Shown here: piece after piece, positions 49,064 to 60,169 of the stretch
Numbering within the stretch: the first letter of the stretch is position 1
Layout: the number at the start of each line of letters is the position of its first letter
Source of the DNA: Adenophora triphylla var. japonica
Taxonomy: Eukaryota; Streptophyta; Magnoliopsida; Asterales; Campanulaceae
DNA: 64,000 nt
Direction of reading: 5' to 3'
Assembly (NCBI GenBank): GCA_022495995.1
Contig: JAFEMH010006974.1
Coordinates: 1-64,000, forward strand
Made by a program: the position numbers and the translations under genes
The notes under the pieces: model-generated
Told to the model about the DNA's origin: nothing
What the model saw: only the letters and a program-made list of their open reading frames with translations
Databases searched by the model: none

Positions 49064-50803
49064 TGTGAATGTGCCCCCGTTTCCTTTTTTTTTTTTAGGA
49101 AAAAGGGTCGCCGTTCACCTCAGTTTGAAGACACCGGTTTTATGAAAAACGAAGTCGCCACGCCATTTTGATTTCCTCAAAACTTTGAAAAAAAGGAAAA
49201 GGGTTCGGAGGTTAAGTTACTCCTTGGGAAGAACGTTTGGCGTTCACATAGGTCCAAAATTTGTGCTTGTGTACATGTGTGATTTGAAGAGAGAAAAATG
49301 TGCCAAGTTTATTATCCGAACGTAAGAACCAGTTTAGAAGGTTTTAGTTCGGGATACCTTGGACTTTGGTGTTTTCGGGATTTGATCCTGTGCTCACTTT
49401 GGACTTATGATCATCATTACGGGACTTATGTACCCTCCCGTTAGATTAATCAACCAACATGGGCGTAGGAGTCTTGGTATGTCTTAACCTAACTTTCCTT
49501 GGGGATTTTAGTCACATGTGATCAAAAAAGGGTTGTCTTTAAGTCCAAGTATGAGACTCTTTAGAAAAGAATGAATCTTTTTCCATCGATCCTACATCTT
49601 GAGACAATGATGATTCGTAAGGACATTTTATGTTTGTCTCAAGTGATTATCAGAGATTTCGGGACTAAGACTCATTGATTTCTAAAGGGACAAGGATTGT
49701 GACATTTTTGTAATGGGATTGATGTAAAGATGGAGTCTTTACACCAATCCTCACCATGGAATGCATCAAGAACCACGGGACTAGGGGAATGAGATGTAAA
49801 GATTGGATCTTTAAGCTCATCCTACGTCTTTTGTGCCTTAGAAGGCTTTTAAACAATCCTTGGAGAAAGAATCCATCTTTAGGGACATGGGGGAAATAGC
49901 ATTAATATAAAGATTGCATTTTAATATGAACAATATAAGGAGTATCATTAAACTAAGGACATAGTGTAAAAATGATGATCTTTATGGCTTTTCCTATGTC
50001 CTTAATACCTCATAAGGTGGAAAATCCTTGGAAAGGTAGATCAATGGGAAGGGGATGACATATAATAGATAAATATTATATTTTTATACATAAATATAAA
50101 GGGGAATCACATCATCATATGGTAGATCATCCCTAGCCACTTGTGAAATCTTGTTCATCCTAGGGAGAGGATCTCCATTTGAATAATTTGTGTAGGGGAG
50201 TGGGAAATATGGGAACTAAATTGCAAAGATCAAAGCTTTATGACATAAATAAAGATAAACAAGAGGTGACAATGGAAATAAAAGTATATAGGAATGTATC
50301 AAAGGTAAAGGAAGGAGAGATTACCAATATTGGTTTTTCTCTATCTTCCAAGGGAGTTTTCCTAGGCAATATCTATTTAGGAATAGATTAAGGTAGGATT
50401 AGTGTATGAGAGAGGAGGGATTTGTATGTTTTTTGGAACTGTAAGTCGAGTTTCTATTTCTGCAGAGTAACAGTGCTCAAAATTGTATATCAAAATGAAT
50501 ATAGGAGGCCTCTATTTATAGGCTTCAGGTGTGCTTCTAATGAAGCCGCTCGGCGTGATCTTGGGGCTAATGAAGCCGTCCGGCGTCTTCTTCTGTCGCA
50601 TCAGCATGTTTCTGGAATCATGCAAGGTGGCAGTTTGGAAGCTTCTTTCCAGCTAGGTCCTATCCAGAATTCTAATTCCTAATAGGTCCTTCCTTGCTTG
50701 GAAAGTATTTAAAAGTTCCGAATTGCCCCTAAACTTTATGAAAGTTTGGGGAACTGCTAGGAAAAATTAATTGGAAGGCATGAGCCAGATTTGGGTACTT
50801 ACA
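49064..50803 (+). mobile_element. Solo LTR, probably Tat/Ogre-type gypsy (1740 bp)
   Basis: It begins TGTGAATGTG, ends GTACTTACA, and is flanked by the 5-bp repeat GATAG (49059-49063 and 50804-50808). Removing it rejoins Sirevirus pol. There is no interior, primer site or polypurine tract, so it is a solo LTR left by LTR-LTR recombination. The early block gaagtcgccacgccatttt resembles words common in LTRs of Tat/Ogre elements (from memory), so the family call is tentative. Orientation is assumed. Confidence 0.8.
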
Positions 50804-51394
50804 GATAGGTAGTTTGTTATACCTCACTATAGTAGACCTGACATCATGTATAGTGTGTGTCTCTTTGCTAGATATCAAGCAAACCCAAAGGTTTCCCATC
50901 TTAATACCTTGAAAAGGATCATTAGGTATGTGAATGAGACTGCAAACATAGGGTTACATTATTCTAAAGAGACAAACATTAATTTGGTTGGGTATAGTGA
51001 CTCTGATTGGGCAGGAAATAGTGATGATAGAAAGATTACCACAGAGGGTTGCTTCTATCTAGAAAATAACCTTGTTTCTTGTTATAGTAGAAAGCAAAAT
51101 TGTGTATCCCTATCTACAGCTGAGGCTGAATATGTTGCCCATGGTAGCTGTTGCACACAACTGTTATGGATGAATCAAATGCTTAAATACTATGGGTTGA
51201 ATAGCAAAATTCTTACTGCCTTTTGTGATAACAAGAGTGCTTTAGAAATATCCAAGAACCTTGTCCAACATTTCAGAACTAAGCATATTGATATTAGACA
51301 CCATTTCATAAGGGATCTTGTAGAACAAAAATTGTGTGTCTGGAATTTGTTGGGACTGAAAATAAACTTGCTGATATATTTACAAAGGCATTAG
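50804..51394 (+). pseudogene. Sirevirus pol, part 2 (RT end and RNase H)
   Basis: After a one-base deletion near 50837 the frame runs from SRPDIMYSV into RNase H. The motifs SDSDWAG (about 50997), STAEAEYVA (about 51114) and DNKSALEI (about 51228) mark the copia RNase H active-site segments. This open stretch ends at 51394. Confidence 0.88.
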
Positions 51395-51504
51395 ATCATG
51401 AGAGATTTTCCTTCTTGAGTAAGTCTCTTGTCTTGTTTGATATTTGAGGATGTGAGCACAAATGTGCACACATCCGTCGACACATCTGTATATTATCTAA
51501 CTTA

Positions 51505-51508
<4 letters not shown>

Positions 51509-51578
<70 letters not shown>
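51509..51578. repeat. (AT)n microsatellite inside the Sirevirus
   Basis: About 35 AT units between RNase H and the extra 3' ORF. The minus-strand ORF made of alternating Ile-Tyr is an artefact. Confidence 0.95.
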
Positions 51579-51581
<3 letters not shown>

Positions 51582-52149
51582 CATGCATTAGCACGAAAAA
51601 TCTCAGTGTGGTGACTTGTTTGTCCTATATTATTGACATGTCTGATTATTTAATTGTGGGCATTTCTTTTTAATGTTATCTTTTGATAACTTTATACAAT
51701 CTTTCTAGATATCTCACAGTGGATGCCTTATTAGCAAAGAGAAACAGATGCTTCTCTAATTTGAATGAATCTAGTCCAGTGTGATCAAGTGATCCTCAAG
51801 ATAATAGTTTGAAATCAAACTAGAAAAGATAACTGGACAAAGGGCTATATTTGGGAAATAAGAAAAGTGAAAGATACTCCAATTATGCAATTTATCCATA
51901 ATAAAAAATGGTTGGATGCATTATAGAGGCTGTGCAGATTAGATTATTGCCCATTGACTTTTTGTGATCAGATGTGTCCCCAAATGTGACTCACATCATA
52001 TGCCACATCTGAAACTAAGATTATTTCCTTCACATGTGTGATGCATCATTCTAGTCATTCAGCATCTCAGGTCATATATGGTGCTTTGTAAATATATTTT
52101 CTAGTCTATTTTCATTCTTAATTTATTATTTGATTTAACATGTTTTTGA

Positions 52150-54428
52150 TTTCCAGTATCTCTCATGAAAAGGAAAATTGTATACCAAGATCCTTATGAA
52201 AAAAGGAAGGACAATTTCAAAGGGTATTTGTGGAAGGGATATGACTTCCTTTTTTATCCTAAAAAGGTAAATAGAATTTTGATTGAATTTAACCTCTAAT
52301 TTTTTATGGTTATCCGCGTGAATGTCAAGGGTTTATATCCGTTTGGAACTTAATCACATCAAGTTGAATGCCTAGAGTCCTACAGAGGTAAGAATCCTTA
52401 ATTGAGTAGGAAATGGGGAGTTGTGAATATAAATGTGACTCACATCTGTCACATCATCTTTAAAATCTCACTTTGTTTATTCCCCTTTGCCCCAAATTTT
52501 TCTCTCTCACACACACGCAGCATATATGTTATTTTCTCTCTTTCTAACCTAATTTCATAAACAATGGAGCCTTCAAACCTATTCGTGATGACGAAATCTT
52601 GGATGCACAACCAATTTTAGTGGCATTTCTTGAGACACGTCAATATGAGTAAGTGGCTTAACCTCCCACTCATGTCTCTGTTCCACAATCATCGGAACAG
52701 TTACTTGTTGATCCTCCATCAATGGAGGTGCCTCCTCCATCTGAACCTGCTACTGAGGAACTAAACCTTGTTCCCTCTCCAACAAAAGTTCCTACTCCTC
52801 CACCCTCTCCAATTCCACCAACTGGTGAGACATCTCCTCCCTTAGCCTCTATTCCTTCTGTTTCTTCCCCAACTTCAAAGAAAAGTAAGGTACCCCCATC
52901 CATCTCAAAAGGGAAAGTTGTTTAAATCAAGTCCTCACCACCTAAGGTGAGGACATCCCACAAAGTCAGAAAACTCTCTGAAGCAGAAAAGGCCAAGCAC
53001 CAGAAACTACCTGGTGGAAAACCCTCAACGGCAATCACATTTGAGGATGAAGAAGAAGAGCAGGATGTCTCCCAATTTAAATTGGTCAGAAGGAATAGGG
53101 CACAGAATGATATGCCCTCTCAAACTGACAAAGAATAGGAACCCCTTACCAATTTGCTGCTGGAACTGAAAGGGAAGAAGAAGGCTGCAGAAACTGAGCC
53201 TGAACAAGTTGTGGAGGAAGAGGAGTCTAGTGAGGAAAGTGATGATACAGCTTAAGAAGAAATTTTCAAGCTTGGACCTGAGGAGCTAGAGCAAGAAAAA
53301 GAAGACCAAGAAGTTGTTGCCGAAGAGACAGTTACTGGAGAAGAAAGGGATCCCACTCCCCCAAATGATGTGACATCAGATGTGCACACATCCAAATGCA
53401 CATCCTCCAGACTAACAATCAAAATGGGTAAACCTATCTCTCTTTCCTCATCTACTTTTATGGTCCATGCTCCCCTAAATTTTTGTCTATGGATTCCTCT
53501 GAGAGGTATGAGCAAATAGTCAATAAGGTGTTGATCAAATAGATGAAGAGGGATAGGGAGTCTTTTGCTAGGCTAGGATTGGTATAATTTTTTGAGGATA
53601 GGGGTCTTTTAATGACTGTAGATCACCCCAAAACTTTCTTTCCCAAAGTTGTACATGAATTCTATGCCAACTTGTCCAAAGGCATTAACAATCCTGCATA
53701 TGTTTTGCACAGTTTATGTCAGAGGGAAGTTCCTATCTTTTTCCCCCTATGTCATTAATACATTTCTAGGGCTAGATGAAGTGGCTGATGAGGATTGTGA
53801 GGTTTTTGAGGATGAGATAGTGTCCACTTTAACACATGGGAAGCTAAAAGCTTGGCCCACAAAACCTAAAGACCTAGGTAGTGGATCCCTCACCTCCTTT
53901 TACTACTTTCTTCATCTCATCATCACTGACAACCTTTGCCCCTCCAATAACAAAACCTCTGTGACTAGGGTTCATGATGATCTGATGTATAGGTTGGGTG
54001 CCAAGAAAGCCATCAATTTTGAGGCTTTTATCTTTAAAAATATGTGTGGGTACTGTGAGTCTCCTTCTAAGAAATGGTCCCTTCCTTACCCCTCTCTCAT
54101 CTCTCAAATTTTGATTGCTCAAGGGGTTAATACAGAAAAGGGTGAGCCTAGGATGAGTGAGTTTGAGCTGCTAAAAGAGACTAAAACCTTTCTAGATACA
54201 AAGCAAAGGTTTGTGGATCTGACACTGGGAACTGAGCATGCAGATGTGAGTCAAGATGTGGCCACATCCAGTCACACATCTGAGGACTCTATCAATGCTC
54301 AACTGGAAGTCCTAGATGCAGAAATTGTTGCTGCTGAAGCTCACTCCTCAACTCTTAAAGCTCAACTACTTGCCTCCCAGACTCATGCAGAAAATCTCAA
54401 GGCTTTGAATGTGAATCTCCAAAAATGA
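52150..54428 (+). pseudogene. Sirevirus extra 3' ORF (env-position, Pro/acidic N-part, 'putative plant transposon protein'-like core)
   Basis: The sequence downstream of pol and upstream of the 3' LTR is coding-like. First comes MKRKIVYQDP near 52166, then a proline/serine-rich stretch (52580-52925). A Lys/Glu-rich stretch follows (52947-53255). A conserved-looking core opens with FFPKVVHEFYANL (about 53637) and VRGKFLSFSPYVINTFLG. A 259-codon open frame (53649-54428) ends in an Ala/Leu heptad-like coiled coil. The core resembles the domain annotated as putative plant transposon protein in Sirevirus third ORFs (from memory). Stops near 52651, 52922, 53136 and 53540 break it. Its role is unknown; calling it an envelope protein would be unsupported. 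Confidence 0.65.
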
Positions 54429-54451
54429 GAACTACACTTTCTAGTCAAAAA

Positions 54452-54765
54452 GGGGGAGAAAAATATGATGTTTATGCTGCTACTGATAATACTACTAGAT
54501 GGGGAAGTTGGGAAGATGTTTGAACTCAGGGGGAGTTTATTCTGTTTTATGATGTGATTAAACTCTTAAACTGTTTTTGTTCTGTTTAACTGTTAGGATT
54601 GATTTTTAAACTGGGTTGGTCTGTAACCTCCTAAAACATTTGTTGGATGTTATATTGCTTTGGTTTGTTGAACTGCAATTTTTTTGTTCTATTTGATGTC
54701 TATGCAGTTTTTGTGTGAATAGGTTTACACATCCTCACACACATTCATTTTAGGGGGAGGTTTGA
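54452..54765 (+). other. Multiple polypurine tracts before the 3' LTR
   Basis: AAAAAGGGGGAGAAAA (about 54449), CAGGGGGAG (about 54526) and TAGGGGGAGG (about 54753) lie in the 400 bp upstream of the 3' LTR. Plus-strand priming sites in several copies are a described Sirevirus trait. Confidence 0.7.
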
Positions 54766-54842
54766 ATTCTGACAAACTTGATTATTTGATCTATAATTGC
54801 TAAATCTTTGTTTTGACTAGAAAGTTCAAAATAGGGGAAGAT

Positions 54843-55543
54843 TGAAAGAGTGAGATTTTAGGGAATATTGACTTCCCTAATTTGAATCTAATTGGTAAGT
54901 GGATTTCATTACTTTCTTATCAAAGATTTAGATTCTTATTTGAAAAAGGAAATTGTTAAATATGTAAATATCTTTTAGACATGTAAATATATTGTGTTAT
55001 ATTTAGAATATAACTAATATTACTAACAAATCTCTTTCCTTGTGAGTATCAATCTATGTTTCCTTGTATATGTTGGATTGCATCAAATAAATAAGAGTTT
55101 GACTGATTGAAGAAATTCTCAAATGTGCATATAAATACAAGACCATCAGCACATTGAAAAGACACGGATTGAGAATTCTTTGGAAGAGAAAAACTTTTGT
55201 TCTTCACGGATTCAAGATATTCTTTTATGTTGTGAGTGAGGTTGTGACTTACATCCGAACTTACATCTAATTTTTTTTTCAAGTTTTTTGTTCTTCTTCT
55301 GTTTAGAATAGGCTCTACTTGGGAAAGGAACATTGTTATTGGTTTATAAGTTGATTAGAACTTGCTTTAGTATTTTAATATTTTTGTTTCACTTATTCTT
55401 GTTTTCTTATATAAAACAGGTCTTTAATAGTGAAAATCTTTTTGGGCTTAAAGCCTTATTTGCTGTTATAGTACCAGTAAACGTTTATTTCTTTGTATTG
55501 TTTATTTTATTCCGTTGTTTATTGGTGGATGTGTGAACAGTTG
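54843..55543 (+). mobile_element. Sirevirus 3' LTR, proximal part
   Basis: It starts TGAAAGAGTGAG and is collinear with the 5' LTR up to ggatgtgtgaacagttg, where the Tork-like copia element begins. The remaining 70 bp lie at 59580-59649. Confidence 0.88.
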
Positions 55544-56174
55544 TGTTGGGTGACTCACAATTGTTATTGACAAAATGGTTTTGGGGCAAGGTTGCTGCGT
55601 GCTACTGGTGTGCCGAGGCGGGCGCCCCACCTGGAACGAGGCGGGCGCATGGATGGCTGAGACTGGTGGTCGTGTTGCTGGGCTTGAGGCGGCCGCATCA
55701 TCTGAGCTGGGGCAGGCGCATCAAGGGCCGAAGGTTGGCTTGGTTTGGCGTCAACCTAGGCGGGCGCCTGGGCTTCTATAGGGCGGGCGCCTCGCGTCGG
55801 AATTCCTGACGGGCTGGGCTTGGTTTAGGGTTCAGACTGGTGTTTTTCCCTTGTCCATATATATTGTATTTTTGTCATTGTTCCGTTCCAATGCATTGGA
55901 GAGAGAGAGAGAGATTGATAGAAACAAGCTAGGTTATTTACTATTGTGAGAGATTGTGAGATTGTGTGAAAGGTTTTCACCTTGATTCTCCTTGTACTCT
56001 TCTTGATTATAGTGAATTGATTCTCCGTCGCTCGTGGATGTAGCCAAGTTGGTGAACCACGTAAATCTCTTGTGTTCATTGTTTTTCAATTTTGTTTCGA
56101 TATTGTTATTGTGTTATTTTGTGCTTTCATGTTTATCAATCTAGCAATTGTGTTTGGGACCCAAAATCCTAACA
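55544..56174 (+). mobile_element. Copia-3 5' LTR (631 bp)
   Basis: Starts TGTTGGGTGACTC, ends atcctaaca. It has GC-rich dyads of type GGCGGGCGCC at about 55614-55796 and a GA-repeat near 55901. By eye it differs from the 3' LTR at about 16-18 positions plus a GA-repeat length change. The ORFs at 55543-55809 are inside the LTR and are not genes. Confidence 0.9.
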
Positions 56175-56176
56175 AT

Positions 56177-56188
56177 TGGTATCAGAGC
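56177..56188 (+). other. Copia-3 primer binding site
   Basis: Exact tggtatcagagc, 2 bp after the 5' LTR. Confidence 0.95.
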
Positions 56189-56223
56189 TCGGTTTGTGAA
56201 TCTTGTATTGCTTATTGATAAAG

Positions 56224-58865
56224 ATGTCAGGGAAGTACGAGATTGAGAAGTTTAATCGCAAGATTAACTTTGGGCTATGGCAAGTAAAGATGCGAGCAAT
56301 CTTGGTGGGTAAAAATTACGTCAAGGCTTTGCTTGGGAAGGCGAGGAAACCGGCAAACTTGACGGATGCACAGTTTGACGACATGGACGAAAAGGCTTTA
56401 TCTCTATTACAATTGAGTCTCAAAGATGAGGTATTGAGAGAGGTTGTGGGTGAGAAGACTGCGGCAGGGCTTTGGCTTAGGCTTGAGCAATTGTACATGA
56501 CTAAGAGTATTAGTAACAGGTTGCTACTATTGAAGAAACTCGAGGAGTGTAAACTCAAAACCGGTGAGTCCTAGGAGAAACATCTTGATGAGTTTGATGG
56601 CTTGGTCATGGACTTGAAGAATGTCGATGTCGTGATTGATGATGAGCAATTGGCGGTTAAATTGCTTTGTTCTCTACCTTCGGAATACATGCACTTTCGC
56701 GAGACAGTTTTGTATGGCAAGGAAGAGATTGCTTTAGAAGAGATCAAGACTGCTTTATTAAGTCGTGAGGTTATCGAAACGCACTTGACTTCCCAAAGTG
56801 CTGAATCTCAAGGTGAGGGTTTAATTGCTAAAAGCGGTAAGAAGACAGGGAGGGACCGAATTCAAGGAATTCGGGTCAGTCAGGTTCAAGGTTTAAAGAT
56901 GTGATATGTCATGGTTGCAAGGAGAAGGGACACATTAGAAGGTTTTGTCCAAACCGACAGGATACAACCGTGAAGACACAGGGTGAAGCTGGAGTGGTGC
57001 TTGAAGACACTAGTGATGACAGTGAATGTGATGCGCTTACTGCTTGTGATCCGGGTATCGAAATTCGTGATAGTTGGATTTTGGATTCGGGTTGTTCTTA
57101 TCATATTAGTCCCAATCGGGCATGGTTTTGTTCATATAGGGCTGCTGGTGGAGTAGTTTTTTTGGGGAATAATACTGCATGCAAGGTTGTTGGTATTGGG
57201 GCTATTAAGATTAAGATGTTTGATGGAGTAGTGCGAAAATTGCAGAATGTCAGGCATGTTCCTGAACTGAAGAAGAACCTGATTTCTCTAGGCACCTTGG
57301 ATAGCCTTGGGTATAGTTTATCCATTGCGAATGGCTAATTATCGGCTATTAAAGGTGACTTGGTGGCCTTGAAGGGAAAGAAGGTGGGGACATTGTATAA
57401 GCTTCTTGGGTCTACGGTTGTTGGTGATGTGTCTATTGCAACGGGGTCAACGATTGAGGCGGAGGTTACTCGATCATGGGACATGACATTGGGTCACACT
57501 GGCTTGAATGGAATGACAGAAAACTTTTTGTATTTGTTGGAACAAGCATTGTTAGGTACAGAATTTTGTGTGGAGGCGATTAGGATGACTGCTCACTTGG
57601 CTAATCATACTCTAAATACTGGTACTGGGATGAAGGCTCTGGAGGAGATATGGTCAGGCTCTCTAGGAGATTACTCAAGATTGTATATCTGTGGGTGTCC
57701 CGTGTATGCTTGTGGGAACAATAAATTGGAACCAAGGGTCAAAGGATGTTCCTTTGTGGGTGATACTACTGGAGTGAAAGGATTCTGGTCATGGGATCCG
57801 GTGGCATCTAAGTTCTTGACATGTAGATATGTTTCTCTATTTCTCTGTGAAAAAGGGTGTCCTGCAGGACGGATATATAAACAGGTGGAGTTAGCCGGAG
57901 ATGATAAAGAAGTGGTGGAACTTGACTTAGATGTAAATGATGTGTCTGATGAATCGACTCCAATTGAAGCTCCAGATCAAGAGGAGGAGACCAACAAGCA
58001 GGTGGAGACTACCATGGTTTTTGGTAGAGTTCGATATGGGTTGGAGGAGATGGTGGCTTATGCATTGTCCGCTGCGAGAAAAGTAAGTACGCATAAAATA
58101 ATTTCTTTCAATGAAGATATATCGTGTGATAAATCTGCTATGTGGTCGGCCGTTGTGAATGAAGAGATGGTATCTCTTATTGAAAGTCAGACATGGGAAT
58201 TTGTTAGATCACCACCAAAAGAGGTGTTAGTCAGTCACAAGTGGATCTACAAGTTCAAAGGTGGTAACCCAAGGTTTGGGGTAGACTACAATGATATTAT
58301 TTCACTGGTTGTTAGACACTTATCTATTCGCAACTTATTGAGCATTGTGGCGATGCGAGATCTATTGCTTGAGGTGGAGATCTACATGCGCCAGCCTGAA
58401 GGGTTTGTTGTCGAGGGTAAGGATCATGTTTGCCTATTAGAGAGGTCCTTGTATGATTTGGAGCAGTCAACTCGACAGTAGTATAAAAGGTTCGACACTT
58501 TTATTGTTACCCATGGTTATACTAGAAGTGGATATGATTGTTGTGTTTGCTTGATGGTTTGTAGTGACGGCACATTGATTTATCTTGTTTATGTCGATGG
58601 CATTCTTGTGGCTGCGAAAGATATCAATGATGCTTACCAGGTGAAATGGTTATATTCATTAGATAGTCCCAAGTCTAAAGATGATGTGTCACGAGTTCCG
58701 TATTCAAATGCTTGTGTATGCATTGTGTATGGCAAGAACAGTGATGGTTGTATTGGGTATGTTATAATTATAACGGAGGCGGTCATGTTGACAAAGCCGG
58801 GTTCGAAGGTTTCGATTGCTAAGTTCAAGAAGTTCTTGGACTTAGTGGGTGTTACTAGAAATTGA
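56224..58865 (+). pseudogene. Copia-3 gag-pol, internally deleted
   Basis: Gag runs from the ATG at 56224 (KINFGLWQVKM) with one stop at about 56572, then a CCHC knuckle at about 56904 (CHGCKEKGHIRRFC). Protease keeps its DSG (WILDSGCSYHI, about 57076). The pre-integrase HTGLNGM (about 57496) is followed within a few residues by sequence from after the integrase core (LGTEFCVEAIRM), so the DDE core is deleted. RT is fragmentary: its catalytic YVDD reads YVDG (about 58590). The RNase H end is truncated. A 373-codon open stretch (57360-58481) crosses the deletion junction. Confidence 0.88.
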
Positions 58866-58947
58866 TGCCCTTCGGGGCGTGGCGACGGAGATAGAGATGT
58901 TCTCTTGAAGATAGCTTGTTTCGGGATTGATCGTCAAGGTGGAGAAT

Positions 58948-59574
58948 TGTTGGGTGACTCTCAATTGTTATTGACAAAATGGTTTTGGGGCAAGGTTGCT
59001 GCGTGCTACTGGTGAGCCGAGGCGGGCGCCCCACCTGGAACGAGGCGGGCGCATGGATGGCTGAGACCGGTGGTCGTGTTGCTGGGCTTGAGGCGGCCGC
59101 ATCATCTGAGCTGGCGCGGGCGCCTCAAGGGCCGAAGGTTGGCTTGGTTTAACGTCAACCCAGGCGGGCGCCTGGGCTTCTATGGGGCGGGCGCCTCGCG
59201 TCGGAATTCCTGACGGGCTGGGCTTGGTTTAGGGTTCAGACTGGTGTTTTTCCCTTGTCCATATATATTGTATTTTTGTCATTGTTCCGTTCCAATGCCT
59301 TGGAGAGAGAGAGATTGATAGAAACAAGCTAGGTTATTTACTATTGTGAGAGATTGTGAGATTGTGTGAAAGGTTTTCACCTTGATTCTCCTTGTACTCT
59401 TCTTGATTATAGTGAATTGATTCTCCGTCGCCCGTGGATGTAGCCAAGTTGGTGAACCATGTAAATCTCTTATGTTCATTGTTTTTCAATTTTGTTTCGA
59501 TATTGCTATTGTGTTATTTTGTGCTTTCATCGTTATCAATCTAGCAATTGTGTTTGGGACCTAAAATCCTAACA
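58948..59574 (+). mobile_element. Copia-3 3' LTR (627 bp)
   Basis: Follows the purine-rich aaggtggagaat; starts TGTTGGGTGACTC and ends aatcctaaca. It repeats the GGCGGGCGCC cluster (about 59019-59200). Confidence 0.9.
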
Positions 59575-59579
59575 AGTTG

Positions 59580-59649
59580 TAACTCACATTTTTACTTATA
59601 TCCGTGATCTATTCTGTTGAATTGATTTACTAGTTAAACTAAACTTTCA
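59580..59649 (+). mobile_element. Sirevirus 3' LTR, distal 70 bp
   Basis: Collinear with 44457-44526, ends aaactttca and is followed by the target duplication tacta. Confidence 0.88.
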
Positions 59650-60038
59650 TACTATATTTAGTATACAATATTATACATTGTCATTGTCATTGTCATTTAT
59701 ACAATATATTTACAGAATAATACAACATTAATAATAATACTAACACATTAACCTCTTGTATCCTCCCTGGGATATTTTCGGTTTCCATTTCCATTGAAGA
59801 TACGCAAGCTAGCAGATTCCTAGGAATCATCCTCTCCAGTATCCCATATTCCACAGCATTCGTCTAGCGTCACCATCACCTCCCCAACCAAACACCATCA
59901 ACTCAACACATCTAATCCCCTTGTCAGCTCACCCGCAGGTCAAAATAACATTCCCCACAGTTTTCACTTTCTTACATTAATTATTGCCATAAAAGTCATT
60001 AGTTAACCTGGGTGGGTGTGAAGCTGACTATAGTAACC

Positions 60039-60046
60039 GAATATGC
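60039..60046 (+). promoter_or_regulatory. P1BS phosphate-starvation element (distal)
   Basis: GAATATGC fits GNATATNC, the binding site of PHR1-type MYB-CC factors, 205 bp upstream of the SPX start codon. The consensus is palindromic, so strand is nominal. Confidence 0.7.
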
Positions 60047-60110
60047 CGCGAATTCCCTCCCTCCAGCGGCCATTTGCTTACCCTTTTTCAACTGCCACTT
60101 CATCACTCAA

Positions 60111-60118
60111 GCATATGC
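60111..60118 (+). promoter_or_regulatory. P1BS phosphate-starvation element (proximal)
   Basis: GCATATGC, a perfect palindromic match to GNATATNC, lies 52 bp upstream of the TATA box. Two sites within 80 bp before an SPX gene make chance matches unlikely. Confidence 0.8.
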
Positions 60119-60169
60119 CCTAAAAATATTCTAATCCTTGTTTTTTTATTTATTACCTCCAAATAAAAT

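Larger units (their letters stand above)
55544..59574 (+). mobile_element. Tork-like Ty1/copia element (copia-3, 4031 bp), nested
   Basis: The 5-bp duplication AGTTG (55539-55543 and 59575-59579) flanks LTRs with ends TGTTGG...CTAACA. It has a perfect primer site, and its purine tract lies just before 58948. The gag sequence (MSGKYEIEKF) suggests the Tork/Tnt1-like branch. The interior is only 2.77 kb because the integrase core and part of RT/RNase H are deleted. Confidence 0.9.
43747..59649 (+). mobile_element. Sirevirus-type Ty1/copia element, twice interrupted
   Basis: The outer limits are set by a 5-bp duplication TACTA (43742-43746 and 59650-59654) and LTR ends TRAAAG...CTTTCA. Removing the two nested insertions with their duplications leaves about 10.1 kb, which fits Sireviruses. 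Diagnostic features are LTRs of about 780 bp, a perfect primer site and gag with zinc knuckles. Pol is followed by a long extra ORF, and several polypurine tracts precede the 3' LTR. The gag-pol frame is broken in many places. Confidence 0.88.

Noticed and set aside
49665..49856. 63-codon minus-strand ORF
   Set aside because: Inside the solo LTR, with no recognisable motif.
51396..51584. 62-codon Ile-Tyr repeat ORF
   Set aside because: Read-through of the (AT)n microsatellite.
55543..55809. 68- and 88-codon ORFs with Gly/Arg/Trp
   Set aside because: Within the copia-3 LTR, caused by the GGCGGGCGCC repeats; the 3' LTR copy breaks the frame.
59019..59200. CpG-island promoter of a host gene
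   Set aside because: The same GC-rich block occurs in the 5' LTR of the same element; it belongs to the LTR.
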